Part shown: positions 36,549 to 47,209 of the stretch, one piece after another | Layout of the letters: each line of letters starts with the position of its first letter | How positions within the stretch are numbered: position 1 is the stretch's first letter | DNA from: Branchiostoma floridae | Taxonomy: Eukaryota > Chordata > Leptocardii > Amphioxiformes > Branchiostomatidae | NCBI RefSeq assembly: GCF_000003815.2 | Contig: NC_049979.1 | Span: 7,284,729 to 7,348,728 of the forward strand | Direction of reading: 5' to 3' | DNA: 64,000 bases | Notes under the pieces: model-generated | Told to the model about the DNA's origin: nothing | Database searches by the model: none | What the model saw: the letters and a program-made list of their open reading frames with translations, nothing else | Position numbers and translations under genes: made by a program

Positions 36549-36745
36549 CTATGTTGATCACGGCGCAAGGTGAGATCCCTCTGCCTGCCGCAGCTTCCTG
36601 TCTCTGCACACTCCCTCCTGACTGATACAGGCCTGCATCGCCTGTGGGCGCCGGGTGTTACACCGGGACCGGTCCACTCCGCGCAATGGGGGTGGTCTTG
36701 GAACTGAATAATTTTTAACGCATCCCCTGCATTGGTTAGCATTTA
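36549..36745 (-). other. Candidate non-coding first exon (5' UTR) of the PLCB4-like gene
   Basis: A GC-rich, CpG-containing stretch on the minus strand ends at a consensus donor, ATAG|GTAAGT (exon end 36549). It lies 4.2 kb upstream of the first coding exon. Against it, the sequence just before the coding exon lacks a pyrimidine tract, so the joining acceptor is doubtful. Transcript data would decide. Confidence 0.3.
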
Positions 36746-39700
36746 GTACAAACAGAAGTTTAGAATTGCCCCTTATATCATGTAACTATAAATCCTTCAG
36801 AAAAATCGTGGAAACTTTGGTTGTGAAAAAAAATCAACTGTTGGTCTGTGTGGGATTTTCTGAGTAGTAACGGTCCGACATGGGCATCTAAAGGTCAAGT
36901 ACCAAACACCTGACAAACAATTAACAACAATCTATTCACATAAACGCCCGGTGTCCGCCCATCTGAGCGATTCGGAAAAGCCCGAACAAAGACCTAATAT
37001 TTGCACAGGTTTAGACCTCTGTTTTGGTACCTTGGAACAAAACAAACTGAGAGCGGGGCCAGCCCTTGCGTCCGACAGCCACTGTTCGTGTGAATGGCAT
37101 GGTGATAGGGCGCCATGTAGACTCCGCACAAGTGGTTGGCACTCGAAACATTAATAAAATGATGATGGCTTGCTCAACTAAATCCAGAGTGCATACGAGG
37201 GTAGTTTTTCACTGTCTACAATGATCATGTGTGTTTTCTACCCACACATACCCCTGTGGGCCGGGGAAATGTAACGTTAATAGTATGTATGTACCTCATA
37301 CTCAGAACATTACACAGGCAACAGGTGCTCCACCCTTGGCGGGCAACAGCTGTTCTAATACAAAGATTACGTTTCAATAGCTAGACTGTATATCGACTTC
37401 TGTAAAGGGCATAATCTTATTGAGTACATTACCGATCGGAAGGTGGAATTAGTGGTTGAGCTTAAATCGGCAGGGTCGGCTTTTTTGGGGACTTTTCTAC
37501 AGTTCTGGCTCGTGGCCATCTGCGCGATCCCAGGCGAGCCATGTTTTGAGTCAGGAAGGCAGCGTTTTTAAGGACCACCTCAGGGTAAATGTTTGAACGT
37601 GATGTACTAAGAGTATATGACTATTATACCCCAAACAGGTAAGCTAGGATCACATTATAATAGCTTCCTAGCTTACGAAAAAGTGTCTAACTGCGGTGTA
37701 GTGGCCCGGGGCAGCGCACATGGATACTGACTGCTTGTATAACGTTATAACGTTAACTCATGATCTAAGCCCACTATTTATACAGGATATGGCGCAAGGC
37801 AGAGGAACTGTAAGAAACGATTGTTCACTTAGAATAAAAAAATGTATGCAACCAAAAAGGAAAGTTTCATCTCATACTGCTTTTACAAAAAAATAAAAAA
37901 ATTACAAAAAAAATAAGGATACTAGTATTACAGGGTCATGTTGGTCTTATCTACATGGTGACATACTGGTAGGTTCATTATGAATATATATATCAAGGTC
38001 TTATAAATAGTGCTTCAAGGACAGTCGCTGTGTCCATGGGACAGACAAATCAACAACCTACATGTACCAGTCAGTCACTGTATTATGTATACGCCACGAT
38101 TCTGACTGAATGGTCGACACTTTGAACAATGCAATGAAGCTCGAACTTCCACAAGGATGGTACGAACCTAAACCTTCACTTTGACAAAATCAGAAAAGTT
38201 TGCTTTATATCTGTTACCATCGGTAAGCTAGATATCACCAATGCAACAGGATGTAAGGGAAACCAGAGAGAGTTGTATCTAAAGAGAAAGCTAGCTCGTG
38301 ATGATATTGGATTATTGGTTTGACTGTCTCAAGACCCCTGCCTTTCATGCCCAGGCGTTTGTGGTGGACTGCCAATATCGCAACAAGAAATTTACATTGC
38401 AAAGAGAGCAATCATTGTGACACTCGGCGCCGTATCACAGTGTTCAGCAAAATGTCTGTTTTCATTGTTCTCATGTTGCCGAGTCAAATTTAACATTTCC
38501 ACTTTTTCACACTCCTAGCTCAAAATGCCGTTCGTGGTAATGGAGGGAACTCAACGAATCTGGTGCGGATACTACATATACAACATCTCACAATTCTTTG
38601 ATCCGAATGATACATTGGGAAGTTATCAACTTTTGAATTCAACAACTGAGAACACTTTTGCCATGCCAAACGTAAACTCCAAACTGTCCCCAACCCATAT
38701 GCAAGGCAGCGCATTCAAACAACGGTACTTGGACAATCTATCACCGCAATGGCGTAGGTGAAGAAATACGAGGCGAGAAACATAATATGAATGGTCAACT
38801 GCAAGTCGTGATTATTCAAGTACAGAAAAAATAGCGGTTAGCACTGTGGAAATAAGCAATCCAAATGCTTTAATTTAGGAGAATGTAGACCTGATAATAC
38901 CGACACAGTCATTGTATCACAAAACGCATGAGTTGAACCATGACGCTTACGTAAGAAAAACCCTATCTACGATAGGCTTGAATACGTGTACACAATAACT
39001 TGCTATACCTTGCACTATCACAACGCAGTGCACAGCAGTTAAAACGGAAGATAGACCATCAACATATTGAGAGAGACCATGTTTCTTTATCAATGATTAC
39101 CCCCGATGTTATGTATGGTATTGCATTTTGCTGCTTTGCACTGCGCCACCTGAATATAAATTGCAGTCCCTATCGTATCCCAAAAATCATATTGAAAACG
39201 AACCCTTCCGTCAACCCTTTACAGATTTTCAGCTGCCCGTTAGGATTGTATAAGCCGATTGCGCTGACTAAAAGCCGCAACAGGTGCGCCGGATCTCAAG
39301 CTCAAATTATTCAACGAACGTTTCGTTAGAGCTTAAAAAATTCCACTTATTTCTCAATGCGCCTCTGGTTGCCTTACTTGTAAAGTGAAAGGGTTAAGGG
39401 CGAGGGCCCAGTCTTTATTAACGCGGACTTAAGAAGCCCTCGAACGCGTCAGAGGCTAATCCATCTTGCTATTTTCTCCCGCAACAAATAACGCCTACAG
39501 AAATAAATGGCCGACCTCTTTCTCTGAGGATTGTCGTGGACCATACATGCCGCCGTGTCCTGGACAGTTGGGTCTCTTGGTTAATTAGCCACTCTTACAC
39601 TGGAACATTGAATCAATAGTTACGCTACTTACGCATGATCCATGAATCAGTCTGATACTACATTCAAGCTACCCACCGTACTGCAAATCACAAGACCAAA

Positions 39701-40075
39701 GATTTCAGCGCTACCATCTGTCATGGCTGAAGTTCCAAGAAATTAAAGGTATCTAAAAAGGGAAAAAATCGCTTTTCCAAAGCTCCGTCATCACCAGGTA
39801 AGGGAGGGGGCTCTTTAGCATAAAGTTTGAACCAAAGATAAGATATGTAAGGCTCAAGGTGTGACAAGACGATCGATGTATTGCTCAGCCCCGACTCCTC
39901 CGGCTCCGACCGATGAATGCAGACGGACAGAACTATGCATGTTTCGTGCGATGATAAGTAACCACCCTTTCTGTATGGTTTCCCAAAGATTGGAGTTTCC
40001 TAAACATTGAATGGATGAATGAAAACCTTTACACCGAAAAGTAGTTACTCAAGCAACTGGATATGGTTTTGGAAA

Positions 40076-40125
40076 CGGTGAGACGTTTCGGATAGAATCC
40101 ACTATCCTTCGTCAGTGACACTGAA
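40076..40125 (-). ncRNA. Hammerhead-ribozyme-like motif (type I, minimal stem III)
   Basis: Minus strand reads CTGACGA (40115-40109), A, stem II GGATAG, loop TGGATT, stem II CTATCC, then GAAACGTC (40089-40082). This is the order and spacing of the hammerhead core CUGANGA, stem II, GAAA and a GUC cleavage triplet, with the tiny palindromic stem III (AC/GU) known from Penelope-like retroelements. Stem II is perfect. Stem I pairs only partly (one mismatch in four positions), so activity may be lost. No reverse transcriptase is adjacent. Confidence 0.5.
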
Positions 40126-40979
40126 GTGATCTGGAAGAAACAGGTCTTTTATACTCTAACCATGAATGAAGACAATTTCTGATATCCAATAGGAAACGTT
40201 GTAAGACAATTCAATCTGAAGACAATTTGGATGAAAACCTTTATTGTACATTTTTGCCCAACCGAGCTAAGTTCAGGTCACAACAAAGACAAATGATGCA
40301 TATAAAAGTATCATAGACCTTTAGTTTAACACAGAAGTTCGGCTTCTTCTACATTTTCTCAACTTTCTATTTTCAAATTTATTTCAACTGTCATTCTCCC
40401 ATTGCCATTGGTATGTAATTTCGATAATGGTATTGCTGACACAAGGATACCACACATGATACAGACATCATGGTCACCTTCACGCGTATCTGATTTCGAA
40501 AGTAAAGAACCTGACAACCAGACATGTTTTCTACTTGCAACTGCACCTTGCAATTCTGATCATGCAGGATATTTCTCCGCACAATGTTTGGAATACAACA
40601 GTCGTTTCCAAGGTTTGAGATGTCATTTTATAGCTCTATCAAGATGATAATTATTAACCTTGCACTAACCAAGTTGCACTAAGCCAAAGTTTCGCGTTTA
40701 ATACTTTTGAACATCAGTTAGCATCATAGCCAACCGCAGCTATGTCTATTTTCCTCAATATTGGGATGGAATGCTGTGCCTTTCATAGTTCTCGCCGCAT
40801 GAAGAACAAAATTATGTGAATTATGTATCCACGTCTGAGACTTTACCTCGTTTGGGTTTGGATTTTACTTTTAATCAATGAAAAGCTCACACAAGCTCAC
40901 GTCTGTTTTTAACAGCAACTGGTTTCTTAACCGAGCTGAAAACATTGCAGTTGACATTCCGCCACCCAGAGCATCGCTC

Positions 40980-41162
40980 CGAGCGAGCTCTGAGCAACGT
41001 CAAGTGTAGAAAGCCATCTCATTACCGAGGTTGACAGCTGTGATGTGAACGTTGTGAACGCCCAGCCTCCCGCATGGAGCGAACTGCCGAGCGGCCGACT
41101 ATTAAATCAGCTCTGCTTGGAAGCGCCGGGGATGGCACAGGCTGAACACGTCTGTATGAAAG
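40980..41162 (+). other. Candidate first exon on the + strand
   Basis: A CpG-rich stretch contains ATG at 41132, ten open codons ('MAQAEHVCMK') and a good donor, AAAG|GTACGT, after 41162. No downstream exon with recognisable protein similarity was found, so this may be chance. Confidence 0.22.
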
Positions 41163-43761
41163 GTACGTCTATTTGTGGACTTGTTATTGAGCATTATAAG
41201 TTTTAACGATTAAGATATCTACCGACCTATTTTGATAATAGGTATTGTCAATGGTGTTGCAGTGCATATTTGCAGCTTCTGATAGATTTCTTCCTATCCT
41301 ATGAATCCTTTTGATAACAATACGGACTCAATAAGTATGTACTTTTTCCACGGCTGCACATGATGTTAGTCCGTCGGATATTCTAAAGACTTTCTGGACT
41401 GAAAGATTGAATTAAAATTCAAAAGTGCATTTCCTGGCACGACTGTCTGCCAAAATAGAAATGGAAAAGGCCGCTATTATCTTCTAATAAGCAATCGCCC
41501 ATTTACACAGGGAAGTGTTTCCCTTTGATTTTCAGCATTAAGCAGCTTTCTGCTCATCTCTAAATGGCGTTTCATCACACACAGGTGCACAGCATTACCA
41601 GTTGAATGGTACCATTAATATATTGAGCTATTCAAGATTGTCACGACCTATTGTCACATTCTGATGAAAATGAAGCAATCAAACCTGCAATATGAAACGT
41701 CTAGCAGAATTGAAAATACGGGAGGCAATAATGACAAGATTGACCGGGCTTCATATCTAGCATACGGTATCACAATGGATCCAAGGGAGAGATCAAATGA
41801 ATATACGATACCACGCCAAAAGTACATTTTTGCGCTTTCTTTCCTCTCTATACAGGCTTTGAATTTGAACACCCTTAATGATGTAGAGATGAATACATTG
41901 ACACATAAAAAGAGGAACACAACATTTGGTGGTAAGAACAATATCCTCGGTTAGAACGAAATGTCAGCATGAAAGTATGATATTAAAAGTTAAGTTTATC
42001 CATAAGAGCGAAAAGTGTTCAGTTGCCAGCCTAAATTAGATGGGATGACCTGCCAACAGGGTTGCTGCTAGCTATAAACAGAGGAGTAAATGTACAGGAA
42101 AATGTTAGAAAGCGTTGGGCAGTTACAGTTAGCCGTTTTAGTTGCAGTTGAGGAATTCAGATATTCGTAGCATAACACTTGTGTAAGGTGATCTTTTGCA
42201 GACTAAAACACGAAAAATGTTGCATCATATGTATATTATCATGAAAAACTTAACCACAGATTGCCATGAAGGTATGACCTTGCAACTACTTTATCACTCA
42301 TGGGAGTCATGGTGCTTTAGGAAACATGCCAGATAGAAAAGAAAGGGAAGCAAGGAAAAAAAAAGACATTCGGAATGTACTGTAGCTTACTTTTCTCCGT
42401 CCTCCATGTTTTTGATATCTGATGAATACTTACCTGAACATAACATGACACTGGATTCCCTCGGGACTTAACTGGGCTGCTGTAATGACATTCTTATCAA
42501 CACCTTGTTGGGCAAACACCCAGAGCTATTCTGTATATATATAAATTTATATGTTGATAAACCTGCTCAACAACATGATGGAAACTACTGAGGGAAAATA
42601 TGAACAGCCAATACATCAATTCAGGAGGAACACATTGGGGCCGGAGGAAATATGTCAGGGAAAAAACGAGAAGATTTTCAAGGGGGTGACTGACTGATGG
42701 CCAATTTAGGGAAATATATAACGAATTACAAAAATGTCTGTTACAGTCCTAAATAAATGGAAATGACACGAAAGGTTAGTCGATAGTTGGATAAAAGATC
42801 TTCTGTTGCGTTATTCCTACCAGGTGATCGTACACTGAATATTGTTGCCACGAAAACATCCGACTGCTGTGAACCCTGCATGCTGATGCTGTAATTACGT
42901 TTTGTGGGCAATCTCATATCGTGACCTAATATGGTCACATGTATTCTTGCCTTGGATATGCTCTGTAAGGTCAGATCACAACCCTGCTTCCTGTTATTGA
43001 TAACTGCTGCATTAACGCAACATTACGTTTCAATCAAGGACGTTATATAACGTCCTTAACGGTTTCAAGTGTTTCAAAGATCGCCTTTGTGGATCAAAAG
43101 GACGTAATAACTATTTTTCCTTGGCTTATCAACAACCTCTGTTAGCTGTACAGGCTGATTCGGTGCATACAGGATTTGGATTGACTATAGCTGAGGCAAT
43201 GGTCTTTTCTGGTGTTTGAACTTTTCCATCCTTCCTTCCTCTGTCAGCAAGGTTGCTCCCTCTCCTGGCATATAACGTTACATTTACTAGTATCTACAGA
43301 CACTACTGATCGTCGAATTGGTGTATGTAGTGAAGGTGTAAATAACTGTTTATATCATCGTCTCTCATTTTAAAATGAAGACCAAGTAAGAAGAGCTGTA
43401 CAAATCACAGTATCCCTGCCTGTGCAGATGATCATGAAGTCCATCCCTGCACTGCCTTGTAACCAATCATCCACAACCAAAGTGCGTACTCAAGATAGCA
43501 TCTGAAGCTATGACCCGGAGGATAGTTGTCAGCCTGGCACTTAGTAGATGCAGTAGCAACTGCCATATCTTTAGACCTTCATGGGTCAACTGAACATGAC
43601 GTGATTGTACTTCCTGCTATGGAAATTTTGTTCTTTCGTCTTTCATAGTTACAAGCTATTTACTTTCCATCACCTACTATGCTTCTTCCCAGCACCTGAA
43701 AGACGATTTTATGCTATTTATACCAAATAGGATTTTGCCAGTGTAACAAGAAAAAGAAGTA

Positions 43762-43860
43762 AAATGCTAGTTCACCATTACCCGCGGGGTAACCTGCATC
43801 CGTCGTTTTTAAAAACAGTATTTAGGGACATGGAAGGTATTTAGGGATAAGGTTAAAAAT
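43762..43860. mobile_element. Palindromic MITE, copy 4 of 6 (truncated)
   Basis: Only the left arm is present: 'ATGCTAGTTCACCATTACCC', then 'GGGGTAACCTGCATCCGTCG' and a 'TATTTAGGGA' segment. The right arm is absent, so this is a broken copy. Confidence 0.65.
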
Positions 43861-44124
43861 CCACACCTTGAAAGAAAAACTCATGCTGTGGCTTTGCCTC
43901 CTCCCATCATTCAAATGTACTGTTACCCTTTGCAGTGGGTTGAAAGAGAAAAGCTACCAAAAAAGCTCATTGATTTGATCAAAATCATTGTTGTTCTAAA
44001 TTTAAGGAAAAACGAGTTATGAATGGGAGAAATGTCATCTTGCAATGAATCAAGTCAAAGTCAAGTAACAAAAATGATCTATATGGCCTGAACAGGGATT
44101 TTCATAAGAGGCCCTAACATGAAA

Positions 44125-44239
44125 AAGCCTGAGTATCATCCTCCGTAGTAACCGCTAGCTCACGACGTTCGCTTGCTAATCACGGAAGCAAGCGAAAGTC
44201 GTGATCCAGCGGTTACTACGGAGGATGATACTCAGGCTA
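44125..44239. mobile_element. Fold-back MITE with 9-bp target duplication (MULE-like)
   Basis: 115 bp. More than 30 bp at each end form a near-perfect inverted repeat ('AGCCTGAGTATCATCC' at the left). AACATGAAA flanks both sides (44116-44124 and 44240-44248). A 9-bp duplication is typical of Mutator-like elements. Internal sequence is only about 40 bp, so it would form a long hairpin. Non-autonomous. Confidence 0.75.
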
Positions 44240-47071
44240 AACATGAAAGGATCTTCAACTGTTACAGTATGATCATATGTTCATTGCTCATTACCTGCAA
44301 TACATTTAAAAGACACATGCGCCTTCATGTGCTCCAAAACAAAATGGCATCATCATTTCCGTGTACATCACATGATCAGAGGATGAATTGCTGTGACCTG
44401 CTCATTACAAAGTAATCTTGTGGACTTTGTAAAATGAAAAACTGGTAAATGCAATTCCTTAAAGTCATGACAGAGTCTCTTTAGGCCAAGTTGCTAAAAG
44501 AAAACATCTAGGTAAAAAGCATCTTCCTGGTCTGATGTTCAAAGAATTTAACGTAAATGTGTTGAACATAAAAAGCTGTGCTACTAAAAATGTTTGTCGA
44601 CATTTTAACACTCAGGTAACGCTAAGACATCTCAGCAGGAAGCTTAACTGTCTCAGCACCCTCCAAATTTTGGACTTCCAGATTAAATCCGGACAAGCCT
44701 TAATCATTTAAAAATTGATTAACCAAATGAGTTAACATTTGCAAGTATGGTATATCAAAAGGTAATTAATGTGTAGGTAGCAATTAGATGTCTCCAGGAA
44801 CACAGCAAATTCTGGAGAATTCTCCAATTCTGACTCAGGTTCCTAGAATTCTGGAGAATTCTCATACTCTCCAAGCTTCTCACTATCTTGTCTGAAGAAC
44901 AACATGAACAAAGATGAGTCCAGAACATTCCAGCGGTACAATAAGTAGACTTGCCATGTTTACTGAAAGTTCCACCTTCAGGAAGGGTTGACGTGATACA
45001 GACTGTGTTATCCTGTGGAGCACATTGTCACCAGACATACAGATCATTGTCAGGACAATCTACTGTGTTACACAACGTCTTGTCCATACAAATGGTAGTA
45101 AATGGTCCATGCTTGACATCTTGGTCTAGTCTACTATTGTACGTGATGTTTCATATACATTGTATAAAGTAACATGTAACACAAAATGCAGAGTTTCACA
45201 ATGTACTCGTACAATGAAAGCAATAATTAGCTTTGCACCACTGTAAAATGATACATTTCTCCGAATTACTTGCAGTAAAACAATCCTATATTCCACAACC
45301 ATGCAAGTCAGATAAGACTTTAGTATAAAACACTCCTCACATTACATGCCACATCGACAGACACAAATATATTATTAATTACCACTGTGTAGTTCCTCCC
45401 GAACTTCATAATTTCTTTCACAGATATAATATATACATACACCAGTTATTACTTCAGAAATTTGTTACCATGGCATGGTGGTGGGGAGAACACAGTCAGT
45501 CACACATGCAATTAAAAAACTAAATTAAATACAGTAAAACAAAATGAGACATTCTTCCATCTTCTGCAGCACAGTGAGGATAAGGGGACAGTTACTGAAA
45601 GCATTGCACACATGCAGCATGTGGAGCAACAAAGCAAGATTAGCCAGAACCTTCCAATAGCCAGTACCTAACATCACTTATAGAATAAAGCCTCAAAATT
45701 GCACAGTAAATATAAAATCACACTGCTTCATAAAATTGTTCTCTCAGTTCCATAATTTGTACAGCTGATAAAATCTACATGCAAACAATTTGTACTAGCT
45801 ACATTATCATATAGAAAGTCAAAGGACTATATAGAAGTATAAAAATATCCACTGTTACTGGACTGTTGCTTTACTGTGAAATTCCTTAAAATGGCCTTTG
45901 GGAGCACGTCTAGTGTCCATACCATATATCATCTACACGTTACATTTTCACACGACACAGAAGACAGTCATAGCTAATATAGAAACAAGCTCAGTTTGTT
46001 GTTTTCTTTGTTTGTTACATTCTTTTCTTCCTCTCCGAGGTGTAGAAATGTAGAGCTACATGACTGGCAAGAACATTAGCTGATTACTTGGCACAACATC
46101 AAGTACTGAAAATGCACCACAAAAATTTGTAGAGTTAACTTCTTAGAATTCTTTGACTGAACTTCTTACAATCCAAGATCTGCTAAGTTGTCAGGTTTAA
46201 TATGGTTCATCACTTTCTTAGTATGTAGCACCAACAGTATGAAAATGTTGAAATAGCTGCAGATATTTCAGCAACAACTAACCCCAGATGGTAACTCATA
46301 CCTGATCAAATCCTCCTCATCTATGCAGGAACCTCAAAACGCCTCCAGCATAATGGAAAAAGTCTTCTGGATTAAAGAAATCAGTCATTTGTAGACTTTG
46401 TTTACTGTAGTTGTCACATCAGGATGCACTCTTACATTGCCTACCAGCCCAACAGCTGTGTCAAATGCAATGCTTTCAACACTTAACTATCTGCTCATTT
46501 CAATCATGGAAAAGTCATTGATGTAAGAAAAACATGATTCCATCTCCTTGTACAATCATGAAGAAGGACATTTTCCACTAGTAAATCTCACATCAAGTTT
46601 TTTGTGTGTGATGTGGATAGCTGACAGGTATGTTTGATGCTGTGATGTCCATAATCACTGCTTGTAGCAGAGCCAAGTTTCCAATAGCCTATGTCTGAAG
46701 CCATGCTTTCATTTCATAATGATTCAAATGAGAATGATTCCTCTGTATCTGCTACTGCTTGAGTGGTCAATGTACCAGCATGACGTGGTTTAGGAAATAA
46801 AGAATCTAGAATAAGGGATGACAGTCCGACGACTACAGTCAGATTCAGCACAATTTTGACTCTTTGAACAATCACGAAGAACAAGCACTGTGTAGAGAGC
46901 AACTCTGCTGCTGGGTCAGATCAGGTTTTCCACAGGCTCGGATGCTGCAGCAATTGCAGAAGGTCTGTCCACTTGTAGCACAGTCGTATAAGTCTGCAAA
47001 TGCAGCCATCAACAGCTGTAATGAAAGCCGGAGTCTGATAGCCAATGCTGCACGTGTCTGTGGCAGGACCT

Positions 47072-47209
47072 TTACAGGGATGTTCCAGTGGGCGTGCTGG
47101 GTCCGTTAATGGAGCTGGAAGCAGCGTCCTTTTCCTCCTGTAGTGCTCGCCACGTCTCGGGGAGGTCCTTCGACTTTTTCTCATATTCCACCATGATCTC
47201 GGCATTGGC
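47072..47209 (-). CDS. PLCB1: PLCB1/2/3-like last exon with stop codon and PDZ-ligand tail
   Basis: 138 bp including TAA, residues 579-623. Starts '[20 protein letters not shown]' and ends 'PTGTSL'. The last three residues, T-S-L, fit a class I PDZ ligand, as do the tails of PLCB1 (TPL), PLCB2 (SRL) and PLCB3 (TQL). Acceptor TTCCAG. Confidence 0.9.
   Translation of the reverse strand, partial: ANAEIMVEYEKKSKDLPETWRALQEEKDAASSSINGPSTPTGTSL

Larger units (their letters stand above)
32314..47071. other. Intergenic region between the two PLC-beta genes
   Basis: 14.8 kb. Holds a LINE fragment (34.9-35.3 kb), a candidate 5' UTR exon (36.5 kb), CpG-rich unique stretches at 36.3-37.2 and 39.2-41.2 kb, the hammerhead-like motif (40.1 kb), a truncated palindromic MITE (43.8 kb) and the MULE-like MITE (44.1 kb). 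The 3' UTR of the PLCB1/2/3-like gene must begin at 47071; its end is not located. No protein-coding exon is recognised on either strand. Confidence 0.65.

Noticed and set aside
39000-39329. 109-codon + strand frame in the unique intergenic stretch
   Set aside because: No recognised domain or splice signals. Considered as an exon of an unknown gene but not supported.
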